From NCBI RefSeq assembly GCF_000786105.1, contig NZ_JTEV01000021.1, forward strand, positions 113,204-177,203: 64,000 nucleotides of DNA. Reading direction: 5' to 3'. Shown here piece after piece: positions 17,346-25,378 of this stretch (within the stretch, counting starts at the first letter, position 1; every line of letters starts with the position of its first letter). The notes under the pieces are model-generated. The model ran no database searches and was not told the DNA's origin. It saw only the letters and a list, made by a program, of their open reading frames with translations. This DNA comes from Bdellovibrio sp. ArHS (GTDB lineage Bacteria > Bdellovibrionota > Bdellovibrionia > Bdellovibrionales > Bdellovibrionaceae). Position numbers and translations under genes: made by a program.

Positions 17346-18027
17346 TTCCGGCTTCGTCGGCTGGTGTATTCTAGTAGTCGGTATCGGTTCTTTGGTTCTT
17401 GTGGCGGAACGCGCACGCGCTCTTTACAAAGAGTACGGCATGAACGTTGAAGAATTCATGGGTAAAATCCAGAACATGATCCTGGCTAAAAAACTTGATG
17501 AAGCTTTACTTCTTTGTGCACAACTTGAAAGTAAACCTCTGGCGAAGGCATTCAAAACCATCATCGAAAAAGCCGATCGTGATGACGACACTATTTTCCA
17601 GGCGCATGACATTGCGTTGAGCGAGAATATTCCGTTGTACACCAAACGTCTGCACTATCTTTCGATGTTAGCCAACGTGGCGACTCTTCTTGGTCTTTTG
17701 GGTACGATCCACGGTCTGATCCTTTCGTTCCAAGCGGTGGCAACAGCCGACCCTGCACAAAAACAAGCTTTATTAGCACACGGTATCTCGGTATCGATGT
17801 ATACAACGGCTTTGGGTCTGGCGGTGGCGATCCCAGCGATGGTGTTCTTCTCTTTCTTAACTGCCCGTCAAAACCAATTGATCGAGCAAATGTCAGAGAA
17901 GTGCTCTAAGCTGACTGAGCTACTTACCAGCGCTCACATCCCGAACCTCACTCGCCAAAACGTGTTCCCCGATCACGTAACGGCACCGATGGCGACTCCT
18001 CCTAGCCCAGGTACAAAGGTTTCCTAA
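17317..18027 (+). CDS. TolQ/ExbB/MotA-type motor subunit (AglR-like)
   Basis: 236 residues with the three-helix TolQ/ExbB layout: helix 1 at GWCILVVGIGSLVLVAERA, a cytoplasmic loop, and the conserved helix 2/3 region with LANVATLLGLLGTIHGLI and AVAIPAMVFFSFL. The Ala/Gly-rich ATLLGLLGTIHG block is the family's signature. Proton-channel subunits of this type work with ExbD-type partners, which are the next two genes. Start at ATG 17317, six bases after AGGAGG; the earlier open codons were dropped. In a cluster with TPR, barrel and TonB-C proteins it matches AglR of the Myxococcus gliding motor best. Confidence 0.85.
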   Translation: MMAFLKFMNDSGFVGWCILVVGIGSLVLVAERARALYKEYGMNVEEFMGKIQNMILAKKLDEALLLCAQLESKPLAKAFKTIIEKADRDDDTIFQAHDIALSENIPLYTKRLHYLSMLANVATLLGLLGTIHGLILSFQAVATADPAQKQALLAHGISVSMYTTALGLAVAIPAMVFFSFLTARQNQLIEQMSEKCSKLTELLTSAHIPNLTRQNVFPDHVTAPMATPPSPGTKVS

Positions 18028-18076
18028 CGGAAACCTTTTCCCGGCGCGGTGGACCTTTTCAAGGATGGGATAATTT

Positions 18077-18619
18077 ATGAGACGCATGCGTAAGATTAAA
18101 ATCAATCATAACAGTGAGTTCGAGCTGGACTTGGCTCCGCTTCTGGCCGTGATGGTTAAGCTTGTACCGGTTCTTCTGGTTTCTTCAGCCTTCGTACAAA
18201 TGATGGTGATTGAATCGGAACTTCCTCAAGTGGTCAACGAAGCCATCCAACGTCAGGAGCAAAAACCCACTCCGACAAATATCGCTATTGAAGTTGAGAC
18301 AACGGGTATCAACATCGTGGTCACAGAAAAGGGCCAGGACAAAGTCGAGACTATTCCGCTTAAAAACGGCGCTTACGACTTCGAAACACTTCATGCCAAA
18401 CTTGTCGCAGTGAAGAAAGCTCATCCTGACATCTTTAAACTGGAACTGAATCCTGACGGCAAAGTTCCCTATGATGAGATCGTCAAAGTAATGGATGCCG
18501 CCCGTCAGGCGCGTGACAACAGCGTCAAATTTCCCGTGTTTGATACCAAGCAAGGTAAAAACGTGGAAACAAACTACATGTTTCCAGAAATCGTCTTCGC
18601 CAACATGATGGAGGGCTAA
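18077..18619 (+). CDS. ExbD/TolR-type motor subunit lacking the membrane aspartate
   Basis: 180 residues. The single membrane helix is at about residues 21-40 (APLLAVMVKLVPVLLV), followed by a periplasmic domain. In ExbD, TolR and MotB the helix carries an essential proton-carrying Asp in the context TPLVDVM; here the aligned position is Ala (APLLAVM), and a Lys appears three residues on. The periplasmic part (IAIEVETTGINIVVTEKGQ, PDGKVPYDEIVKVMDAARQA) is a normal ExbD fold. It follows the TolQ-type gene and precedes a second ExbD that keeps the Asp, as expected for an AglQ/AglS-like pair. Confidence 0.85.
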   Translation: MRRMRKIKINHNSEFELDLAPLLAVMVKLVPVLLVSSAFVQMMVIESELPQVVNEAIQRQEQKPTPTNIAIEVETTGINIVVTEKGQDKVETIPLKNGAYDFETLHAKLVAVKKAHPDIFKLELNPDGKVPYDEIVKVMDAARQARDNSVKFPVFDTKQGKNVETNYMFPEIVFANMMEG

Positions 18620-18622
18620 GCC

Positions 18623-19126
18623 ATGTCACGCCGACGTAGATATGAATTGCCTACTAGTAAAAATTCAACTTTCACTTTGAATATCACCTCCATGACGGAC
18701 ATGTTCACAATCATGCTGGTGTTTCTATTGCAAACCTATTCAACTGCGGAAGTGCAAATAACCCCTGACAGCTCTTTGCGTCTGCCGTCTTCGGCGTCGA
18801 TGGTCAATGCGACAGATGCAATTAAGATCTCTTTGTCCCGCGAAGCATTGAAAATTGACCAGACGAAAATCGCAGACGTGAAGAATGCGGATTTCCTGCC
18901 CCAAGACCTTGAAGATAGGGATACAAATTTTATTAAACCTCTTTTCCAAGAGTTAGACCGCCTTGCCAAATCCGATTCTGAAAAAGACAAAGCTTTCATT
19001 AAAGAAGGGCGCATTCTTCTTCAAGCGGATAAGGAACTCCCCTACGCAACTTTGCGCAAGGTGATGTACACAGCTTCTATGGCGGGCTTTCCTCAGTTGA
19101 AACTTGTCACCTTAGTTGGAGAGTAA
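18623..19126 (+). CDS. ExbD/TolR-type motor subunit with intact aspartate (AglQ/AglS-like)
   Basis: 167 residues. The membrane helix reads ITSMTDMFTIMLVFLLQTYS, with the Asp in the position of the proton-binding residue of ExbD and TolR. The periplasmic domain ends RILLQADKELPYATLRKVMY, the ExbD C-terminal pattern. Three bases separate it from the preceding ExbD-type gene, so the two are co-translated. This subunit probably provides the proton path of the motor, with the Asp-less neighbour as structural partner. Confidence 0.87.
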   Translation: MSRRRRYELPTSKNSTFTLNITSMTDMFTIMLVFLLQTYSTAEVQITPDSSLRLPSSASMVNATDAIKISLSREALKIDQTKIADVKNADFLPQDLEDRDTNFIKPLFQELDRLAKSDSEKDKAFIKEGRILLQADKELPYATLRKVMYTASMAGFPQLKLVTLVGE

Positions 19127-19130
19127 GTTT

Positions 19131-22100
19131 ATGATGCGTACAGCAGTTCTACTTCTGGCATTTCATCTTTTTTCAATGTACTGCTTCGCTGCAGATAAAA
19201 ATGCCAAGGGCCTTTTGCCCGAAGTGCGTTTAAACGGCAATAACGAAACAGAAAACGAGAAAAAGGCGTTCAGCAGCGAGATCATGATCACGCGCTCTGA
19301 AAACAAGGCTATTGAGTCACTGCAAGGTATTATTAAAAAGAAAAAAGGCTCCAAAGAGGAAGCGGATCTTTGGTATCGCCTGGCCGAACTTTACATGCGC
19401 CGTTCAAAATCAGGCCGTTTCTTTGACCTTCACCAGGACACGCCCCTGGCGAAACTTTCGCCGTTCCCGGTCGCCAATGAAAAAGGCGCGGAGGCGGTCA
19501 AAAGAGCTATTAAAATCTATACGAAAATTGAACTGGATTTCCCGGGCTTCAAACAAATGGATGCCGTCCTTTTCAACAATGCGTTTGCCAACCAACAGGT
19601 CGCTCAATACAAACAATCACAATTTCTTTACGAGAAGCTTTTAACTCGCTTCCCGAAATCCCCCTTGATTGCCGACGGAACTTTGGCAGTCGGTGAGCTT
19701 CTTTATGACCAGGGAAAATTCAAAGAAGCTCTTGAACACTTTCTAAAAGTAGAGAAATTCCCCAATAGCCGCGTTTACTCTTACGGGATGTATAAGGCCG
19801 CTTGGACTTATTACAACCTTCGTGATAGTGACAACGGCATCAAAAAACTTGTCGAAGTTGTAAGAACAAATCCGCCTCTGCAAGATGGTGAAGTCCCAAC
19901 AAACAAACACAATCTGCGTCGCGAAGCCCTTCGCGATTTGACTGTTTTTATCGGTGACTCCTACCCTGCTAATAAACTTTATACTTTCTTTGAAGACCTC
20001 ACGACGGAAGATGAAATGGGTCAATCAATGATTGATCTAGCGAAACTTTATGAGTCGCACAGCCGCCAAAAAGAGATGAATATTTTCTTAGGTGAATACA
20101 TCGACAAACGCCCTTCAGGGCCTGAAGTCGTCCGCGCGCACCTTTATTTGGTGGATGCCAACGAAGATCTTAAGAAACGTGACCTCGTTATTGATCACAT
20201 GCAAATGGCCAGCGATCTGTGCCGTCGCGATTCAACCTGGAGAAATCTACAAAAAGCCGACATCGCCAAAGAATCCTGTGACACCGCCTTCCGCACGACA
20301 AGTCTGGAAATGGCCAAAAAATGGTGGGAGATCTGGCTTAAGAACAAACAAAATGCCGAGTTCTCGGATTTGACTTTGCGTTTGTTCAAATTGATGTTGG
20401 ATAACGAAGACCCGAACAAACCGGACTTAAAAACGCGTTTTGCTTACGCCGAGCTTCTGTTCCAATTGAACAGATTTGACGAAGCCAGCACTCAGTACAA
20501 AATGGTCGGTGATAAAGCCACTGACGAAACAATGCGCCATGACGCGAATTACGCAACCCTTTACGCCAAAGAAAAGTCGATCGAAAAAGGCAAAGATCCT
20601 TTGAAAGAGGCAGAACGCAAAGAGCTGGCTGCCAATTATTTGGCGAAACATCCCACGGGGAAATTTGCTACTTTGGTTAAATTCAAAGTGGGCCATATCG
20701 CGTACGAAGAAAGCAACTACCCAGAAGCTGAAAAATGGTTGAAGCCTTTGGCTCAGCTTAAAGGCACTGAGAACGCGGATATTAAAAAGAAATCCGAAGA
20801 CTTGATCTTGGATATGTTAAACATCCGCAAAGACTATGCGGGAATCAAAAATTTCTCGAAGCAAGTCATGAGCTCAACCGGCGACGAAGACCGCAAGAAG
20901 AACATGAATAAAATCATGGAAGAGGCTCACTTCACTGAGATTCAGGAATTCGCAAAAACCGGAGACAAAGATCAGGCATCGCAAAAGCTGATTGCCTTCG
21001 CCAAAGAACATGAATCCTCAAAACTTTCTCAAGATGCCTTGTGGCAGGCCCTCAGCCTTCTGTATGCGGAAGGAAAGGTTTTTGAAGCGGCTGAATTGTC
21101 GCAAAAATTCGTGGATAAGTATCCTAATGACAAACGCAATCTGGATGCTTTGAAGGAAGCCGCAAAAGCATATGCAGATGTCGGTCAGATTTCAAAATCA
21201 GCCGAGACCTTGGTGAAAATCGCGGATCTGGACAAGAAGGGCCGTAACACTCACCTGGAGCTGGCCGCTGATATCTACCTTCTGGAAAAGAAGATGAAAG
21301 AGGCTCGCGCCGCCTATAACGGTATCTTGGCAGCCGCAGATAATAAAACATTGAGCCGCATTTACGGAAAGCTTTTGGATTCCTATAAAGGCGAAAACCG
21401 CGGCGCTGAGTACGAGAAGTTACAAAACCAAATCATGGCTAAAGGCATCGAGCCTTTTACAACCGAAATCATGATTGATCGCGCGAAGGCTCTGCTTGAC
21501 TCCGGCAAGACAACAGCCGCATTTGAGCTTTCCATGAAAGCCAACGGCCGCGACGTTCCTGCGGAAGTGCGCGCGGAAGCTCGCCTGATCCAAGCTCGGG
21601 TTCTGGAAAAAGAGCTCGTGGCGCAAAGTGTGAAGGCCCGCGAAGAAAAATTTGCGTTGGTTCTTTCCATGAAGACGGAAAAATTGGACAAAGCCCACAC
21701 CGCTTATTTCACGACGTTGAAAATGTCCAAAGATCCTTATCAACAGCTGGAAGCCATGCGTGGTATCGACCGTTGTTATGCGAACTTCATTGATAGCTTA
21801 ACGACAATGCCTTTACCCGCATCTCTGTCCCCCGCCGACCAGGAAGCCCTTCGTGCGGAGATCGCGAAGTTAACTGCGCCGATTCAGGAAAAGAAAAACG
21901 AAAACGAGGCGAAACTGAAAGTTCTGGCGGCATCCAAAGGCCAGACCACAGAAAGTGAACGCTCTTATGCAAGTCTGCGCGTGGATCAGACCGTCACACC
22001 TATGGCGCAATATCCAGAGGCCAGCAAAATGACGGCCTTCCTACCCGCGTCCATGGATATGACCATTGGAAAAGTGTCTCGTTATGATATTTCCAAAACG

Positions 22101-22844
22101 AAAAATTGCAATCGCTCGGCCATCATGACGGCGCAATTGCAAAACTTGAATCCGCTGGAAGTTGCTGGAAATTGTTATTCTTCTAGACAGTACGAAATGG
22201 TCGAAAAACTCGGTCTAGAGCTTGCGAAAAACAAGGACACCCGCGCGTTGGGCTTGTTCTATGCAAGCCTGGGCGCTGAGGGCAAGGGCTTTGATAGCAA
22301 GGCCTTGTGGATGATTGAAGCGGCTATGAAGGCACAACCAGAGGTTTCTCCGTTCGTGTACCAAAAAGCCCGCTTGATTTACAAGGCGGATGGCCTGAAT
22401 GAAGCAATGCCATTTTTCGAAAAAGTTTTAGACATGCAAATGCCTTCAACAGAAATGCAAACTTTCGCTGGAGTGAAGGCGTTCTCAGAGGGAGATTTTA
22501 CGAGAGCAATCGAAAAATTTTCTTCTCTGAACAAAGAACAGTTGTATACTTTAAACGTGGGAACCTTGATGAGTGAGTCTTACGCTCAGAAGGGCGAAGT
22601 CGATAAAGCTCTCAGCACTTTGAAAGATCTGCTGAGCTTTAAGAAAGACAACGCAGACTTCTTGTTGCAGCAAGCACATATCTTCGAGACCTACAAACAG
22701 AGTCCGACGCTCGCGTTGGATTCTTATGAAAGAGCTTTTAAAGCCAGTCAGAAAATGGATATGAGAGACTGGTTAGGTAAGAAAATACAATATTTGAAAA
22801 CACAAAACAAAGTCGGTCAGCACGTTATCTCGGGAGACTTGTAG
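19131..22844 (+). CDS. Large periplasmic TPR protein of the gliding operon
   Basis: 1237 residues from MMRTAVLLLAFHLFSMYCFA, a Sec signal peptide. Almost the whole mature protein is helical tetratricopeptide-type repeats, for example ADLWYRLAELYMRRSK, LYEKLLTRFPKSPLIADGTL, ADIYLLEKKMKEARAAYNGI and LLQQAHIFETYKQSPTLALD. Such arrays hold protein complexes together. The Myxococcus Glt machinery contains several periplasmic TPR proteins (GltC, GltD, GltE, GltI); which of them this matches cannot be told by eye. GGAGAG lies eight bases before the chosen ATG. Confidence 0.8.
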   Translation: MMRTAVLLLAFHLFSMYCFAADKNAKGLLPEVRLNGNNETENEKKAFSSEIMITRSENKAIESLQGIIKKKKGSKEEADLWYRLAELYMRRSKSGRFFDLHQDTPLAKLSPFPVANEKGAEAVKRAIKIYTKIELDFPGFKQMDAVLFNNAFANQQVAQYKQSQFLYEKLLTRFPKSPLIADGTLAVGELLYDQGKFKEALEHFLKVEKFPNSRVYSYGMYKAAWTYYNLRDSDNGIKKLVEVVRTNPPLQDGEVPTNKHNLRREALRDLTVFIGDSYPANKLYTFFEDLTTEDEMGQSMIDLAKLYESHSRQKEMNIFLGEYIDKRPSGPEVVRAHLYLVDANEDLKKRDLVIDHMQMASDLCRRDSTWRNLQKADIAKESCDTAFRTTSLEMAKKWWEIWLKNKQNAEFSDLTLRLFKLMLDNEDPNKPDLKTRFAYAELLFQLNRFDEASTQYKMVGDKATDETMRHDANYATLYAKEKSIEKGKDPLKEAERKELAANYLAKHPTGKFATLVKFKVGHIAYEESNYPEAEKWLKPLAQLKGTENADIKKKSEDLILDMLNIRKDYAGIKNFSKQVMSSTGDEDRKKNMNKIMEEAHFTEIQEFAKTGDKDQASQKLIAFAKEHESSKLSQDALWQALSLLYAEGKVFEAAELSQKFVDKYPNDKRNLDALKEAAKAYADVGQISKSAETLVKIADLDKKGRNTHLELAADIYLLEKKMKEARAAYNGILAAADNKTLSRIYGKLLDSYKGENRGAEYEKLQNQIMAKGIEPFTTEIMIDRAKALLDSGKTTAAFELSMKANGRDVPAEVRAEARLIQARVLEKELVAQSVKAREEKFALVLSMKTEKLDKAHTAYFTTLKMSKDPYQQLEAMRGIDRCYANFIDSLTTMPLPASLSPADQEALRAEIAKLTAPIQEKKNENEAKLKVLAASKGQTTESERSYASLRVDQTVTPMAQYPEASKMTAFLPASMDMTIGKVSRYDISKTKNCNRSAIMTAQLQNLNPLEVAGNCYSSRQYEMVEKLGLELAKNKDTRALGLFYASLGAEGKGFDSKALWMIEAAMKAQPEVSPFVYQKARLIYKADGLNEAMPFFEKVLDMQMPSTEMQTFAGVKAFSEGDFTRAIEKFSSLNKEQLYTLNVGTLMSESYAQKGEVDKALSTLKDLLSFKKDNADFLLQQAHIFETYKQSPTLALDSYERAFKASQKMDMRDWLGKKIQYLKTQNKVGQHVISGDL

Positions 22845-22858
22845 TATGGAGGGTACAA

Positions 22859-23107
22859 GTGAAAACTATCATCACGGCGATGATCGCTTTCATTCTCTTG
22901 GGATCAGTGACTGCTTTGGCCAAACAAAGAACAGTCCGTAAAGTCCAGGAAGTCAATTTCGGTGAGATGAACCTCAAGGGAACGATTCGTAACCCAGATG
23001 GGGCCTATCTTGTGCAAAAAAGAGGTATTAAATTTATGCCTCTTTACGATGTGCAAAAAGATATGGATGGCCGCATTCGTGAATCCGCTCTCTATTTGAA
23101 TAACTAA
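22859..23107 (+). CDS. Small exported protein of the gliding operon
   Basis: 82 residues, starting at GTG 22859 with GGAGGG five bases upstream. The N-terminus is a signal peptide (TIITAMIAFILLGSVTALA), leaving a mature protein of about 60 residues rich in Lys and Arg with no cysteine. I do not recognise it with confidence; small exported proteins such as CglF exist in the myxobacterial gliding system. It sits between the large TPR gene and the AgmX-type gene with 14-base gaps on both sides, so it is part of the same operon. Confidence 0.75.
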   Translation: MKTIITAMIAFILLGSVTALAKQRTVRKVQEVNFGEMNLKGTIRNPDGAYLVQKRGIKFMPLYDVQKDMDGRIRESALYLNN

Positions 23108-23121
23108 TTCAGAGGTGTTAC

Positions 23122-24591
23122 ATGCTCACGTTGATTGTACGTCAGTCCCTTAAAAATGGGACGGCAAAAACTTGGAAGCTGCGCTCAAACAATACAACTC
23201 ACACCTTCGGTTCATCCCGCTTGGCGGATGTGATTTCAATTGCTCCCGGCACACGGGGCATTCAAGGTGTTTTCGAGTACCGTGACAACCAGTGGTGGTA
23301 TGTCAATATGGATCTTATGACAAGCGCAGTGGGTGCAAACTCCCCCGCCCTGTCATTGGATAAAGAACAAATTTTGCAATTGGAAGACTGCGAGCTTAAA
23401 TTCACGCCCGTAAAAAAAGAAGCCGATCTCTATCTGCGTCTGGAAAAGGCGGGTCAAGAGCAGCGTGACGCCGCCAAACAGTTCCAGCTTTACATCGTCC
23501 GTCAGGCCGGCAAAGTCGTTGAAACCAAAGTTCTTCCCATGAAAAAGAAATTCAAGCCTGCTGTCGCCATCAACGCAACGGCAATTGTTTGTGTGCCTTC
23601 TCAAGAATGGCACAAACAAACGGTCGAAGAGCTTGAGATCAGCCAACGAACAGTTTCTTTAGAAGATGCTGCCAAAATGGGCCACATCACGGCCAGTCAG
23701 TTGGTGGATGAAGAATCCAAGCGCGGTCTTTATATCGTGTTAGGTGCGGCGTTCTTTCTGGTCACGGTCGGCATCTTTGCGCCAAAACAACAATCCGTTG
23801 AAACAGCAGCAGCTCCACCGAAAGTGGCGCAGAAAATTATTGTTAAAACAGAATTGAAGCCTAAACGCAAAAAAGCAGAAACACCTCAACAACAGGTTGT
23901 GGTGAAAGAAGCGGCTCCTGCCGCTGGCCCGAAGGCCGAAATGCCGACGAATAATGGTAGCCAAAGCAAGGTTTCCAAAATGATGAAATCCCTGACTGGC
24001 GGTCGTATTTCTCAGTTGATCGGTAAAGTCTCTGCTCAGGCCGCAAAAAGCGGCAACGTCGTATTTGCTAATGGCGTAAAAGCCGGTAGCGGTGCTTCCG
24101 GTCGTGCCTTAGCCGCCGTCGGAGGCATGGAAAGATCCGGTCGTGACTGGGGTCAAGAAGGAACAGGCACTGGCGTTGTTATTTCCACAGCGGGTAAAGG
24201 CGGAGGCCGAAATGCATCGGGCATGGGCGGCTTAGCCGCTGGCGGAACCGGCAGTGCCGGGGTTGGTTTGATTGAGGAAGAAGGTGAAATCACCGGCGGT
24301 TTGGACCGTGAAGTGATCGCTCAATACATCAAATCAAAACTAGGTCAGATCCTTTATTGCTATGAAAGACAATTAAGTGCCAATCCGGATTTATTCGGAA
24401 AGGTCGCAGTGAAGTTTACAATCGGCCCATCTGGCGCCGTAGAACAACAACTTATTGGAGACACAACACTTAAGAACGCAACCGTTGAGGGATGTATATT
24501 GAATAGGGTTGCCGCATGGAAGTTTCCGAATCCACAGGGGGGAACTCGCGTGCTAGTGACATATCCATTCTTATTCAAGAGTACAAACTAA
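23122..24591 (+). CDS. GltG/GltJ-like transenvelope protein with AgmX/PglI C-terminal domain
   Basis: 489 residues. The N-terminal 100 residues resemble an FHA-like beta-sandwich (HTFGSSRLADVISIAPG). A single membrane helix lies at residues 202-219 (GLYIVLGAAFFLVTVGIF), followed by a basic and Ala/Pro-rich linker, a Gly-rich stretch at about 320-390, and a C-terminal domain of about 85 residues with ILYCYERQLSANPDLFGKV and GAVEQQLIGDTTL. That last part is the AgmX/PglI type related to TonB C-terminal domains. In Myxococcus GltG and GltJ span from cytoplasm to outer membrane this way and pass motor energy to outer-membrane parts. Confidence 0.83.
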   Translation: MLTLIVRQSLKNGTAKTWKLRSNNTTHTFGSSRLADVISIAPGTRGIQGVFEYRDNQWWYVNMDLMTSAVGANSPALSLDKEQILQLEDCELKFTPVKKEADLYLRLEKAGQEQRDAAKQFQLYIVRQAGKVVETKVLPMKKKFKPAVAINATAIVCVPSQEWHKQTVEELEISQRTVSLEDAAKMGHITASQLVDEESKRGLYIVLGAAFFLVTVGIFAPKQQSVETAAAPPKVAQKIIVKTELKPKRKKAETPQQQVVVKEAAPAAGPKAEMPTNNGSQSKVSKMMKSLTGGRISQLIGKVSAQAAKSGNVVFANGVKAGSGASGRALAAVGGMERSGRDWGQEGTGTGVVISTAGKGGGRNASGMGGLAAGGTGSAGVGLIEEEGEITGGLDREVIAQYIKSKLGQILYCYERQLSANPDLFGKVAVKFTIGPSGAVEQQLIGDTTLKNATVEGCILNRVAAWKFPNPQGGTRVLVTYPFLFKSTN

Positions 24592-24605
24592 GGCGGGGGT
24601 AATAC

Positions 24606-25355
24606 ATGTTGAAGAGAACAATCTTAACAATCATCTTGGCTGCATCGCAAGCATTCGCACAGCAAGGCGCTGACACGAAACCAGCTACGAACGCAGAACA
24701 AAGAGGCAGCGATAAACTAGATATTAAAAAACTTGAACAAAAATACTGGGCAGCGAAGGATGATGATTTCAGCGTCGTGCAAAACCGTCGCTACACCAAA
24801 GCCGACAGATTTTATCTGACTCTGGCTGGTGGTGTGCCCATCAACGACCCGTTCGGTAAAGGCTCGATCACGGGAGCCCAAATGGGCTACTTCTTCAACG
24901 AACGTTGGGGCGTTGATGTGAGCTACCAAAAAGTGAACATGGAAGACAACGACAGTACAAAGCAGTTCAAAGAAGACAACTTAACTTCTCCGAACTACAA
25001 CTTCATTGATTCCTCGACCATGTTGTCCGTCACTTATGTTCCCCTTTATGCGAAAATGAGCTTTGTTGATAAAGCCATCATTTATTTCGACATGGGAATT
25101 TCTTTGGGTGTGGGGACGACGGATTATCTCATCAAAAAAGAAGAAGGCGATGAAAAGAAAAATGGCATGACTTACCAAATCGGTATTAATCAGCAGATTT
25201 TCTTTTCCGAGCACTTCGCCATTCGCGCGGACTTCATCAATAAGTTCACAAACGAAGACCGCATGAAATACAGCACGATCGCACCAAATCGCGATATGGG
25301 CTCTAAAGTAGTGAACGATACTTCTTTAATGGTGGGTATCACGTATTGGCATTAA
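24606..25355 (+). CDS. Outer membrane beta-barrel protein of the Myxococcus/Bdellovibrio type
   Basis: 249 residues with signal peptide MLKRTILTIILAASQAFA. After a short helical segment (KLDIKKLEQKYWAAKDDDFSVV) comes VQNRRYTKADRFYLTLAGGV and alternating beta strands to the end, finishing TSLMVGITYWH. This layout matches the small barrel family shared by myxobacteria and Bdellovibrio and linked to gliding genes. It probably forms the outer-membrane part of the machine. Start ATG 24606 follows GGGGG by seven bases. Confidence 0.8.
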   Translation: MLKRTILTIILAASQAFAQQGADTKPATNAEQRGSDKLDIKKLEQKYWAAKDDDFSVVQNRRYTKADRFYLTLAGGVPINDPFGKGSITGAQMGYFFNERWGVDVSYQKVNMEDNDSTKQFKEDNLTSPNYNFIDSSTMLSVTYVPLYAKMSFVDKAIIYFDMGISLGVGTTDYLIKKEEGDEKKNGMTYQIGINQQIFFSEHFAIRADFINKFTNEDRMKYSTIAPNRDMGSKVVNDTSLMVGITYWH

Positions 25356-25378
25356 TTTTCTCCATGGGTGGGGGATTT

